The position numbers were made by a program, and so were the translations under genes. A DNA stretch of 64,000 nucleotides from Clavulina sp. PMI_390. Lineage: Eukaryota; Basidiomycota; Agaricomycetes; Cantharellales; Hydnaceae. The stretch spans positions 128,621-192,620 of the forward strand of contig WIDE01000055.1 in assembly GCA_015039315.1 (NCBI GenBank), read 5' to 3'. The notes under the pieces are model-generated. The model had not been told where the DNA came from. It did not search any database and was given only the letters and a program-made list of their open reading frames with translations. This document shows positions 11,785-22,583 of the stretch, piece by piece. Positions within the stretch are counted from its first letter, which is position 1; each line of letters opens with the position of its first letter.

Positions 11785-13494
11785 ATGAACAATCCCACAA
11801 AAGCTCTCGACGCACACCAGGTCCCCTCCTCAGCTTCATCTTCCTCCTCTTCCCATAAACGGCGACCGTCGCTCCCTCCAACATACCGCCATCCATCTAG
11901 TTCTAGCGCCGGGGACGCCGAGGTCTCCAAGACAAAACCCCCTCGGCCTTACAGTGGTCGAGCAACGGAGTACTTAATAGAGCCATCGGGTCATCCTCGA
12001 CCTCCCTCGAGGCCAGTCCCGCGTACTTCTCTTTCCGAATATGGACCGAGAGCTTCTGCACCCATCAAAGAACGAAGATCCCGAACAACCATGGATATTG
12101 ACAGTATGAGGCGTATGACGCTCTCGTCCCTCCCCTCTCCTCCAACGAGTCCACCACCGAGCTATGGTCCAGTAAAACGTGATGGGAACAAACTGGAAGA
12201 GGAGGAAACTGGACAGATGCACCCGTCCAACCACCGTATGCATCCTAGCCACTTCTCTGCTCGCCCGAGCTATCCGCCTCGTCCTTCCCCTGCCTCACGA
12301 ACAGCTTCACAAACCTCATCACACCACAGAAACAGTCAACAAACACATGTATCTCACCCCAATATTAATGCTCATACTCTCCCAACCAAAATCATCGGGA
12401 AGCCTAACTCATCTCCCTTCCAATCAAGACGAGCATCGAGAGCCCAGCTCACTCGTCGCTTGCCCCGCTTTACCATCCAATCATACACGCCAGATATCTA
12501 TGATGGGTTTCCCTCCTCTTTTGAGTCGGAGGTCGCAAGACTTCCACCCGAGTTTCTTGAGCGAATGACCATCCCAATGCCACCCCTGCCAACCCACCTC
12601 TCCTCTCCCCCTGCGCGACCTCATTCGCGTTCGCGTCAGCGTTCTCACTCTCACCGTTCTCACTCTCATCATTATTCGCCTCAGCTCGAGACAGACTCTT
12701 ATTTCCCCACCGTGACTTCTTCACAATCCTCGTCCTTTTCATCCAACCATCATCAGTCTCACCATACACACTCCCCCTCTCATCATCCCCATAATACTTA
12801 TTCACCTGGAAAATTCCAAACCGCTGCCGACATAGCTCGCTCACATGAGCTGTCCAACTATCTCAGCAACTACGGCGCCCTGCAGCGAGCCCTCATCGCA
12901 GAACACTTCGCCCATTTCCTCGAAGCGCTCTCGGCCCAGATCCGAGATGAAGCAGATCAATGGGGGAGCGTCTACGCCACACCCCGCCGCGAGCGTGGCA
13001 AATGGGGGCAAGGGGAAGGCGTGGGTAGAGCAAGAACGAGGAATCTCACGATCAGTGGGGAGAAGATTGTCTTGTGGTACTATGATTGGAATCCCCGACG
13101 CGGCTCCAGAGCTGCTTCCGGCTCATCTAGTACCTCCTCCACTTCGACATCCGACCCATACTTCTCGAAGGATGACATTTACGACTCTCCAGACGAATAT
13201 GCGTCTGAGGACTCGGCTAGCGAGACTAGTGAGGAAGAAGGCTACCTAGAAGACCTCACTCCAAGTCAGCTTTGCACGCCTCCTTTCCTATCGCTCATCG
13301 AGCGTTTTATCAGGGGATGGAATGAAAGTGTCTTCAAAGGGTGTATACACGTAACGCTGCGGCGCGCACAGATGGATTCAGAGGACGACCATGATGAGAA
13401 GGAACTTGGCAGAGAGCATGTTCACGTGGATGGATCAGGCGCGTGGTGGAAGGCGAGTGCGAAGAAGTGGGAGCTGGTGGTCAATCTCATATGA
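11785..13494 (+). CDS. Ser/His/Pro-rich protein of unknown function
   Basis: A single open frame of 569 residues from MNNPTKALDAHQ. The frame is open 41 codons further upstream, but that extension overlaps the TATA-like region and looks like 5' UTR. The first half is disordered: Ser, Pro and His tracts (SSSSSSHKRR; HSHRSHSHHYS). From about residue 370 the sequence becomes more ordered (TAADIARSHELSNYLSNYGA, LIAEHFAHFLEALSAQ, KIVLWYYDWNP), followed by an acidic Ser-rich patch and a C-terminal segment FLSLIERFIRGWNESVF. No known catalytic motif is visible. The ordered part is probably the conserved domain; I do not recognise it. Confidence 0.7.
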   Translation: MNNPTKALDAHQVPSSASSSSSSHKRRPSLPPTYRHPSSSSAGDAEVSKTKPPRPYSGRATEYLIEPSGHPRPPSRPVPRTSLSEYGPRASAPIKERRSRTTMDIDSMRRMTLSSLPSPPTSPPPSYGPVKRDGNKLEEEETGQMHPSNHRMHPSHFSARPSYPPRPSPASRTASQTSSHHRNSQQTHVSHPNINAHTLPTKIIGKPNSSPFQSRRASRAQLTRRLPRFTIQSYTPDIYDGFPSSFESEVARLPPEFLERMTIPMPPLPTHLSSPPARPHSRSRQRSHSHRSHSHHYSPQLETDSYFPTVTSSQSSSFSSNHHQSHHTHSPSHHPHNTYSPGKFQTAADIARSHELSNYLSNYGALQRALIAEHFAHFLEALSAQIRDEADQWGSVYATPRRERGKWGQGEGVGRARTRNLTISGEKIVLWYYDWNPRRGSRAASGSSSTSSTSTSDPYFSKDDIYDSPDEYASEDSASETSEEEGYLEDLTPSQLCTPPFLSLIERFIRGWNESVFKGCIHVTLRRAQMDSEDDHDEKELGREHVHVDGSGAWWKASAKKWELVVNLI

Positions 13495-13689
13495 TTTCTC
13501 CGCGGCAACAACAATTTACCATTTTTATACGGAAACCAAATTTCTATACAATCATCAGAGCAGTAGCCTAGCGATATCGCCCCGGGTCCTTGTCCTAACA
13601 AATAATCATTACGTCCAGGGCTTTCGCTGATATTGGCCGCAAGAACCATCAGGACTATAGGCTTTCCAATCAGCTACTGTAGAGCTGGA

Positions 13690-15526
13690 TCAGTCATATT
13701 TAAGAATGACAAAGGACTCGGAATCGTCTGCCCACTGTTTGCGGAAGACCATGGTTCCTGAGCGACCACAAAAGCCTTCACATTTGGTGATGCGGGTACC
13801 AGCATCATCTGGCTGGGCGGGAAACGAAGCAATACGCTTCAGTAGCCCGAATGGACGGAGAGCGACGATGTGCTCGTTTTTTGTGTCATCTTCAGAAGCT
13901 CGAGGAGGAGACTGCGCCTGTTTCTTGGCACTCCCCAGCAATCGTTCCTTTGCGCTGCTGACCAGAGCAAAGGCAGACGAGCCACGAACTGTTCGCCATG
14001 TGCTTGAACGGCGAGCATGGGAGCGCTCAGCTGGCGCAGGAGTTGGCTCCCTTGCGCCAGGCGTCCCTGGATTGGGAATGGCAAACGTCCAGTTTGAATT
14101 TATCCAGAATCCCGAGAAGCTGTCTGCGAGTGGTTCTTCGAGCGTAGTGGTTACGAGCAATAGCTGAGGCCGAACGTCGTTTGAGACAGAGATAAAGAAG
14201 AAGGGCGATGAGGTATAGTGCACACGGAAACATAGAATAATGTTCTCGGATGATACGCGGATCGCGGGAAACCAGGATACGTAGAGTTTATCCTCGCTAG
14301 CTTCCTCGAACAGGTACGCTATTTCCTTTGGATCGTCGAAATGATCCAGAATAAGTGTTTCCCTGCTGCCTTCGCGAAACTCCACAGTCACAGTCGAGGT
14401 TTCACCAGATACACGCAAGGGTGTAAATTTTATGGAAAGTCGAACACCTGTATCTAGGGAAACGAAAATGCGAAACGGAGCACCAGATGAAGTGAATTGA
14501 TGGTGTTGCTGGTCATCCCAGTAGCGGGCTTGAATGTCTGGTGCTAGCACCGATGTGCGCCAGTTCCACAGAGATGGGGGGTCATCATTACTGTGCAGAA
14601 AAGCTTCGTCACTGATCCTTGCCAATGTCGCTGACGTGAACTTGTGGGCTGATAACGTTGAGGCGACCCTCACAAATGCTCCATTCGACTTACAATCCCA
14701 TTGGTAAAGTTCACCAAGGTCTCTGCATATCGCATCGCGTGGATGATGTTACAATGTATCAACAAAGTTTTTCTCCCATTCGAAATGTAACGAGGACTCA
14801 CTCTGATGGGCGGATTAATACCAATAACCTATCTTGATCTGCACGCCACATCGAATCACACAAAATGTGCGCCAATTTGAGGCGGGGATTTTCTCCCGAG
14901 CTATCAAGGGCCACGAAGGCGGTCGGTAGAATGGGGGTAGATAGAGCAGAATTGGTGTCATTTGTATCTGGAGTGACTGGATGAATGTCCCAACAGGCAA
15001 GGTATCGCGCCTCGTCAACGCAGCATACGGCGACAAGCCATTTCCCCCCAGGAATAAGGCTGATATTCATAAACGTTGGGGTGACGAAATGGTCCGAATG
15101 TGGTGAAGAGGAAAGGGGGCCAGAAGGATTGGGGTGTGGTATTTTTAGAACAATATCATAACGATCAATCCGTGGAAGGCTGGCTGGCGAATAATCAAAA
15201 GTTTGAGAAATCCTCAGTTTACGTGTCGCGCATTTGATCAGCTCGTGAGTAGACATAGTAGAAAGATTGAGAGCAACATCGGAAGTGAGTTCTGTGTCCA
15301 TGAGTTGACGAACGACGAGGAACCAAAGAGATCTGTTCGACATGATAGAAGAGTGGAGGTTTTGTGAGACCTGTAAGAAAAAATGTTTCCAGCGTTGAGT
15401 TTTGCAGCCTAGCGGTGGCAGAAAAAGCCGATTCACCCATGATAATCTAATCAAAGAGCGAATATCCAGGTGTCCTGTAGTGACGATTTCCACCATAATC
15501 TCATATGGCAACTCTAGAAGCGCCAT
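13690..15526 (-). CDS. Family A F-box protein, copy 2
   Basis: Exons 15526-15437, 15370-14802 and 14722-13690; 563 residues. Exon 1 encodes the F-box (LELPYEIMVEIVTTGHLDIR, SLIRLSW), completed in exon 2 by VSQNLHSSIMSNRSLW. Exon 2 then has the family block ELIKCATRKLRISQ and the WD-like turn IPGGKWLVAVC...RYLACWDIH. Exon 3 has SLWNWRTSVLAPDI, the conserved DKLYVSWFPA.RVSSENIILCFR strand pair and the end CEGFCGRSGTMVFRKQW...FVILKYD. The start at 15526 aligns with the start of copy 3; an in-frame ATG seven codons upstream is possible. Intron 1 (66 nt) has no stop and is a multiple of three, so a retained-intron protein is possible. It is a likely SCF substrate adaptor with a beta-propeller-like C-terminus (inferred), and is closest to copy 3. 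Confidence 0.85.
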
Positions 15527-15614
15527 TTCTAGTTGATCTAGCTGCACACACGGATGTAGAAACCGGTAATTGATGCAGTATGTGGCTGAAGCTTGGTCAA
15601 GCCTCGAGGCCTGT

Positions 15615-15620
15615 CACGTG
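15615..15620. promoter_or_regulatory. CACGTG E-box upstream of F-box copy 2
   Basis: The palindrome CACGTG sits 89 bp before the start codon of copy 2. The surrounding block TGTCACGTG-N3-TGTACACAGCCTC is nearly repeated before copy 3 (17837-17860), also about 89 bp from its start. bHLH-type factors bind such boxes; function is inferred. Confidence 0.5.
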
Positions 15621-15899
15621 GGATGTACACAGCCTCATAAGCGGAGGGAAGCATAAAATGGTTCCGAGGTCTCGGGTGAATCATAGCGAGGAGAGCGTTC
15701 TGAATGATGAATCAAAATATTACAAGAGCGAGAGAACCTAGGCTCCTGATGTGTGGGGCAAGTAAAGAATACTCACATAACAAAGCACCAGCTTGGTGAC
15801 ACCACGGGCATGTACTTCCCTAACCAGCTATCATATTCACAATATCAACTGACATTAATAAAATTTATTGGCCTTCCAATACACTAGTACATAGCCAGA

Positions 15900-17750
15900 T
15901 TAATCATACATAAGGATAACCAAAGACTCGGAATCGTCAGCCCATTGTTTACGAAATATCAGGGATCCTGAGCGAGCGCAGAAGCCCTCACATCTGGCTA
16001 TGCGGGTGCCCGCATCATCTGAGCGTGCTGGGAAAGATGCAATTCGCTTCACTAGCCCAAATGGACGGAGAGTCACTATGTGTTCATAGTCTGTATCTTC
16101 ATCAAAAGCTCCCAGCAGAGGTTGCACCTGGCCTATGATGTCTCTTGACGCTCGCTCTATTGCACTATTAGGCAGTGCAAAGTTGGCCAAAGCATGAACT
16201 GCCTGCCATGCGCTCGAGCGGCCAGCTCTGGAATTTTCATCCGAAACCTGGACCTGCTGCTTTGAGCGCTGCTTTCCCAAAGTGGAGAAAGCAAATGTCC
16301 AGTTTCGATTTATCCAAAAGCCCGCAAGGCGATCAGGAAGAGGGTCCTCGTATGTGTTAGTCACAAACAAGAGCTCGGGCCGAACGTCGTTCGAGACCAA
16401 GAAAAAGAGCAGGGGTGACGAGGAGTAGTGAACGCGGAAACACAAGATGATCTCCTCAGATGACAGGCGGGTTGCGGGGAACCAAGATACGTAGAGCTTG
16501 TCCGCGCTAGGCTCGTCAAACATATACGTTATCTCAGTCGGATTGCCGAAATGAGACAGTATAGGAGCTTCAAGCATGCCATCGGAGTGCCTCGTCAGGT
16601 TATCACGGCTCATGCGTAGGGGGGCGAATTTTATGGAAAGTCGAGTGTCAGTGTCCAATGAAGTCGCGATGCGGAATGGAACACCAGAGGCGGTGAATTG
16701 GTGGTATTGCTGGCCATCCCTCAGACGAGCTCGAATATCTGCCGCTACCACTGGTGTGTGCCAGTTCCACAGGGCTGAGAAGCCATGATTGGTGTGCACG
16801 AAAGCTTGGTTACCAATTCTCGCCAGTCTCGCCAATGTGAGCCCAGGGACCGTTAGTGTGGAGGTGGACCTCACAAATGCCTCCCCTGGGGTACAATTCC
16901 ATTGGAAAAGCTCGACCAGATCTCTAGATGTTGGGGAGCACATATAATAGATGGGTGTCAGAATAAGCGCATGCTTTCAGTTCAATCATTGCGATTACTC
17001 ACTCTGGTCCACGTAGTAACACTGATAGTACATTTTGATCCGCACACCACCTTGAGTCACACAGAGTGTACCCCATCATGAAAGGATCATTATCTTCTGA
17101 ATTGTCAAGTGTTATAAGGCTGGTCGGTAGAATAGGGGTTGGCAACGGGGAATTGGACCCAGTTGAACCGGGAATGATGGAGATATCGCCTTTGTTGGGA
17201 TGGAGGTCCCAGCAGGCAAGGTATCGGGCTTTGTCAGTACAGCATACAGCGACAAGCCATCTCCCTCCAGTGATAAGGTTCGTATCAGCGAGAGTTGGGG
17301 TCACGGAGTGGTGCAATGTTGAGGAAGTGGATAGGGAATCGGAGGAGCTCGGATGCGGAATTGTCAGAATTACGTCATGCCGCTTGATTCGTGGAAGACT
17401 AGTCGACGGATGATAGACAGCATGGGCTATCCTAAATTTGCGTGTCGCGCATTTGATAAGCTCATTGATGGACATGGATGAAACGCTTGGAGCAACATCT
17501 GAGATGAGCTCAGCCGCTATGAGTTGACGAACAACGAGGGACCAGAGAGACTTATTCAGCATGATAGATGAATAGAGACTTTTCGAAGTCTAGAGGAAAC
17601 ATTGTTTCAACGATCAGTTCTGAGAATTGTTTGACATTGACCAAGGAAATGCTGATTCACCCACGAGAATCTGATCAAAGAACGCACGTCCAGATGACCA
17701 GTGCTAAAGATCTCCACCACAATCTCGAAGGGTAGCTCCAGGGGTGCCAT
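15900..17750 (-). CDS. Family A F-box protein, copy 3
   Basis: Exons 17750-17661, 17589-17003 and 16923-15900; 566 residues. The F-box reads LELPFEIVVEIFSTGHLDVR, SLIRFSW, then TSKSLYSSIMLNKSLW. The hallmark blocks follow: ELIKCATRKFRIAH, ITGGRWLVAVC...RYLACWDLH, LWNWHTPVVAADI, DKLYVSWFPATRLSSEEIIL and the ending CEGFCARSGSLIFRKQW. It is the nearest paralogue of copy 2 along its whole length, including promoter sequence, so the pair is a recent tandem duplicate. The region between VFDEPSADK and the C-terminus is hydrophobic-strand rich and Trp-punctuated, as in WD-like propellers, though no full WD40 repeat can be counted by eye. Confidence 0.85.
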
Positions 17751-17838
17751 TCTGAGATCTTGACGACGTAAACAAATATAAAAAGCAGGAATCGAAGAAG
17801 CAGCACCCGTTTGACGCTTATTAAGTTGGGAGAGTTGT

Positions 17839-17844
17839 CACGTG
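17839..17844. promoter_or_regulatory. CACGTG E-box upstream of F-box copy 3
   Basis: Same palindrome and flanks (GTCACGTG, then GCACAGCCTC) as before copy 2, at the same distance from the start codon. Shared ancestry by duplication explains the match; selection for function is a guess. Confidence 0.5.
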
Positions 17845-17932
17845 AACCGTGCACAGCCTCGCGACCATTGTGGCGTTTTGAAGTTGGTATAGGACATGGC
17901 GAGGACGGTTGGATGAAGGTGGACATCATATA

Positions 17933-19855
17933 TTAGTCAAATATTATGAGGGCGAAAGAAACATAAGCTCCTGAGGCAAGGGGGGCATGTGGGAGGGCAT
18001 CCACACTTGGCATCGGCACTTGATAAGCCCAAATCCCCGAACGAGGACAGAATGAGATCAAAGTCGAGCCTCGAAAATCGCTGTCATAAGTACGTGCGGA
18101 GAATACAGCCGTCGGGGGATCGACGGAACCTATACCCATGGGTTTAGCAGTGATGGTCCACTTGCTTGATGTTTCCAGTGATCGCGTGGACTCAAGCTCC
18201 TGAGGTTCAGGCCTGGGGGCTGGACATGGGAGCTTCCCTAATGGTGATGTGGACTTCGTTCCTACGGCACCTAACTTTGAGGAGGTAAACGAACTCGAAC
18301 GCCTGTTCTGTGCCAGGAATGACTTGATCCTCTGAAACGGTTTGGCCACAGGGGACGTAGCCACACGATCTTCATTGATAGTTTGATCTTGTGGGCGTGG
18401 ACCCTGCCATTTCCATAGCCCAGGGAGCCACTCAGCTAATATAGCTCGGGGTATCGCATTACCACCCAGCTCACCAACGTCCGATTGCAAGCAGGTCAGG
18501 TGGGAATCTGATGCGATTGAGAACAAAGCGCTGGCGGGAAGAGCTCCGGAAGACGTAGAGTATGTTTCAAGAACCAATAGACTTTCATCTAAACGATGAA
18601 GAGCAGGCGTCGACGTCATATTGGGTGGTGGCGGCATGTAGATACCCATCCTGCGGGTCGCATCAGTTTTCAGCAAAGGGAATTTGGAGGAGCCGAGGAG
18701 CTTTAGTTTATGTGTGGAAAGGGTTTCTGGCTTCCCCTCTAGGGGTGGTTGATGCTGCTGCCGTGATGGGGTAGGGTCGGGGCGGAGGTGAGTTGCTTTG
18801 GGTTTCATGGCCAGGAGCTTGATGGTAACATCAAGGGTCCGGCCATCAGTCGATGGGCTCACCGCCGTGGAGGTAATCACCAGCCGTCCCAGAGGCGTCA
18901 GGCAACGGGGCCAGGATGAATGAGATCCAATGACGTTGGTTTTCCAATCCCATATACGAAAATGCGCTCGACCCAGTGGAGTTGCCAGCGAAACCCAGTC
19001 TCCCACGATTGACTTTAGTGTGAACTCCTCTCGATGCCGCAAAACTCCGACCACAGTGAGAGAAAGGGTATCAGAGGTTGGGAAACGAAGTTGGATGACA
19101 TGGACATCCCTGAGATATAGTGGGTGAGTGTGGAACAGAAAAAATACTGGGCTCCTTACTCAAATTCCGTCTGAATAGCAAAATTATAGGTTTCGTCTTG
19201 TGGACTGGACCCGGGAGGATAGGCCCAATTGACATGCTTACTCTTGTTCACAGACTCCAAGGTCAAGCTGGCTGAAGGTCGGATCGTCCCATCACCAGAG
19301 AGCGATGAATGGAGGTCCCAACAGCATACAATAGATTGCTTCGAGCCAAGAAAAATCCCAAGAAAATATCTTCCCCCGGGAATGAGCATGGGTGCACAAA
19401 TACTTCCTGCGAGCCAAGCGTTTGGTCGTGGCGCGGGGATGCTGAATCCGAGGGGGGTAGTGAGGTGGACATCAACACGACGACAGGGGAGAGGGCGTGA
19501 TGAGAACATGGCCTGAGATATTCTACGCTTTCTTGTTGCGCAGAGAAACAAAGACGAAGCGCTCATCTCAGAGAGAGGGAGAGTGGTCTCAGGAATCAGC
19601 TCCATGTACAATTGACGGCGCACAACGTAGTGCCAAAGTGATCTATTAGTTAGGATCGACGTATGCATCGCCGTAGAAACCTGCACGATGCCATCAGTGT
19701 AGATGATGAACACTTTCTGAATGGACACTAACCCAGGAGAGTCTGATGAGTGTAGCAATGTCCACATCGCCAATGACGATGATGTTGAGGAAGACCTCTA
19801 TTGGTAGCTCTAGCAATGAGCCCGTATTAGACTTTTCGACATGGAGCTCAGGCAT
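17933..19855 (-). CDS. Family A F-box protein, copy 4
   Basis: Exons 19855-19733, 19680-19160 and 19109-17933; 606 residues. The F-box is LLELPIEVFLNIIVIGDVDI, ATLIRLSW, then VSTAMHTSILTNRSLW. Exon 2 has LFLCATRKRRISQ and LIPGGRYFLGIF...IVCCWDLH. Exon 3 encodes a longer, more diverged C-terminus: LGRAHFRIWDWKTNVIG, a Pro-rich insertion (HLRPDPTPSRQQHQPPLEG), GLWKWQGPRPQD and the closing FCPRSGIWAYQVP. Phases match the family. It lacks the DKLYVSWFPA strand pair of copies 2 and 3, so its target-binding half has evolved apart. Its start lies 162 bp from the start of copy 5 on the opposite strand. Confidence 0.8.
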
Positions 19856-20017
19856 TGCGGAATGGTTGCAAGGACAGAGTTTGACAATATGGCAATTCCC
19901 ACGATCAATAATATGGGCGCTCCTTCCACTTCCCCATCTCTCAACCAGCCACAACGTGACAGCGGGAGATTCTTTAGGCTGTCCCAGCTCCTTCGGCTGT
20001 TTCTATAAGTTTGATTC
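19856..20017. promoter_or_regulatory. Short bidirectional promoter between F-box copies 4 and 5
   Basis: 162 bases separate two divergent family A start codons. The plus strand carries CAACGTGACA (around 19945), a one-base variant of the E-box block found before copies 2 and 3. The two genes probably share regulation; this is inferred. Confidence 0.5.
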
Positions 20018-21892
20018 ATGACCAAAAACATCTCCAAAGACCCGTTCGCTTGGTTGCCTTTTGACATTCTGATAGCGATCATTGATGTTGGGGAATTAGA
20101 CGTGTTGTCCGTGCTAAGATTGTCGAGGGTGAATACCATAATGTCCGATGAAGACTCCGTCTTATCGTTCCTTCCGTAGGTCTGCAAAGGCTTCAAAGAT
20201 GCAATCATGCAAAGTCGATCCCTTTGGTTAAAAATTATTCACAATTTACTTCGCAACGAGCTCATCCCAGTGGCCGCGCTGGAGCCCGCCTCGCTATCCC
20301 TTGAGGATCTCATTAGCTGCGCGACGCGCAAGTTCCGTCTTGGCTGGCAAATCGAGAAGAGCTCAAAAGCCCCACACGCCCTTCGACATGACGTTATCCT
20401 CAAACTACCCCCTATCTTTCAGGGACACGATCTCCATTCCATATCGTGCGACGCAACTATGCTCGTCCCTGGAGGGCGATGGCTTTTTGCGATGGGTGGT
20501 GTTGGCTCAGCGAGATACCTGGCTTGCTGGGATCTCAGGCTTGGCGAACATAGGGGCCTGTCAGAGCAAGCGGAATCAATTGCGGGCCTGAATCCCGCCG
20601 CATTCATAAAGTTCCCCGACGCCCCGGCCCCGACCCGTACTTCCTCGCCTCACGTATTCTACGATTGCGTATGGCACCCTGATAATAACAGACTTTCGAT
20701 CCTCATCGGTCGTCCTCAGTGAGTTCTGCCCTTCCTTGGATAGCCTTGCTTGGGCAAGCTTGATTATTTGAAAACGGTATCTCACTCCTCAATGGCTCAT
20801 AGAAACCGCGTCGAGGTTTATCGCTGGGACTGTGGACCTGAAAACCCCATTATTAAAGTCGCGTCAATGCCAGTACCCCCAGAACACCGAAAAATCACAC
20901 TTGCAACAGTGGGTACCCAGGCTCTCCTGTATCTTTACCCATCAGGGACACGTTTTTGGGACTGGGAGGCTCGAGAAATTATCAGCCTCAGTCCAGAAGC
21001 TCGTGACAAGGCAAGCGGTTATGATTGCTACTTTACCTCGGCAGGCACACGCTTTGCCTGCCTCGTCAGCAGCAACTCTGAGGATGGCAAGCTCAATATC
21101 AGACTTTGGCCACTGTCATTTCTCCGTCAATATCGCCCACAAGAACTCTCCATTGATTCACGACGTTCAAAGTTTCTCGTCTGTGATGTCCCGAAGATAC
21201 GCCACGATGATAAACTTGATGTCCTTGCACTTCAGCCAATGCACGTCTCCCCCAAGGAGATGATGATGTGCTTTCGGATTCACTTCCGCACCTACTCTTC
21301 GTTCGTCTACGTTTCGGTCTCCAGCGATCTTGAACCGGCATTAGTGTTTGTCACGGATCTGAATACGCCCCCACCACCAACCAAAGATTTGATAAACTTT
21401 TGGCTCTCACCGAGCTCGACCTTCGCAATCCCTCGGACCCCTCGCCAGTACATTCAGGCACCCAGGGATCCTGTTATGCCCAAGTCCTCTCAGCGGTTCC
21501 GAGACCGCATTCTACGACGGTCCCAACCTTCCACAAGCGCCCCCGCCTCACCATCACCTAAGAGCAGTGCTGACCCAGGATTACAAGTTGATGCCATCAC
21601 TCCCGGACCCATCTCGCTCCCAAGTGAAGCAGAGTCGCATGCATTTGACTTTGTCATAGGGAGACGCCCGTTGTCTGCAATTCCAGAAGCGGTCGGTTTG
21701 TACCGCTATTTGACTGCTCAAGCCCTGAACACGTCCATCTCGTTCCCCGCTTTACGCAGTGATGGCTTTAAAACGGTGAGATGTCTGGGCTTCTGTGGTC
21801 GTTCAGGGACCTGGGTATTCAACAAACCGGTCGCGGAGCCTCGCCAGGAAGATCATAGACGGCTATCGTTTACCATTCTCAAGTATGATTGA
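20018..21892 (+). CDS. Family A F-box protein, copy 5
   Basis: Exons 20018-20128, 20180-20718 and 20803-21892; 579 residues. The F-box is DPFAWLPFDILIAIIDVGEL, DVLSVLRLSR, joined to VCKGFKDAIMQSRSLW. Next come DLISCATRKFRLGW, LVPGGRWLFAMG...RYLACWDLR, then in exon 3 TRFWDWEAREIISL, the strand pair DVLALQPMHVSPKEMMMCFR and the ending CLGFCGRSGTWVFNKPV...FTILKYD. A Ser/Pro-rich linker sits near residues 450-480. It is the cleanest family member and useful as a reference for the others. It is expected to act as an SCF adaptor; substrate unknown. Confidence 0.85.
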
Positions 21893-22583
21893 TATGACCG
21901 AAGATTGTGATCTGCTTCAAGATTTGCTGAAGTGTATCTGTATATGGAATGCACGAATCGCCTCTTTGTTGATGCCTTTGCTCTTCCCTAGCCCAGTGAC
22001 ACTGCGGACGGCCACATTTCTCTGCGAGACGCTTTAGCGGAGGATCGTCACACCAGCCTCAGGGTGGTCATGATGAAGAGTTGTCACAAGTGTCCAGAGA
22101 TGGCGAGGAGCGCTAGCAGCAAGCTTATTTCAGTGAGAAGTGACAAGATGTCATCGCATCCGTGGACCGACAGGATAGCGTGAGCAGAGGCGACAACAAA
22201 GTAGTTCTGGAGAGATTCGAGGATAATCTAAAGGAGGTATACAAGACGATACGTAGATCAGCGCGAGAAAGTGCAGGTTGAGAATCGTGAACAAAGAAGA
22301 CAACGTCTCGAGGCAGCTAGCAGAGCAGTTGAAAAGGTAACGGATATAGGTGGAGATCAGGTGGAATAAGCCGATCGCAGAGGACGATGGGTATGGAACG
22401 ATGGAGTAGGAAGATGTTGTTGGGGTGGAAGCAGAATCGAAAGTCCAGCAGTGGAGAGGGAGCAAATTCCCCAAAAAGCAACGTTGGGAGTAGAAAGTTG
22501 GGGAAGTGCAGTACAACGGAGGGTCATTATCGCATGCTAGAGTCAAGCATTACGAGCCAGCCGCGTTATTCCTTCACGCGCGC
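21893..22583. other. Convergent 3' intergenic region
   Basis: About 690 bases between the stop of F-box copy 5 (+) and the stop of the proton-channel gene (-). Short ORFs only (for example 22151-22546 on minus, which is low complexity). It presumably holds both 3' UTRs. Confidence 0.4.

Noticed and set aside
12601..12680. Short tandem-like CTCACTCTCA repeats
   Set aside because: They encode the Ser/His-rich stretch of the unknown protein; not a CRISPR array or an independent repeat element.
22151..22546. 131-codon minus-strand frame downstream of the proton-channel stop
   Set aside because: Cys/Ser/Leu-rich with no homology signal and located where both convergent 3' UTRs are expected.
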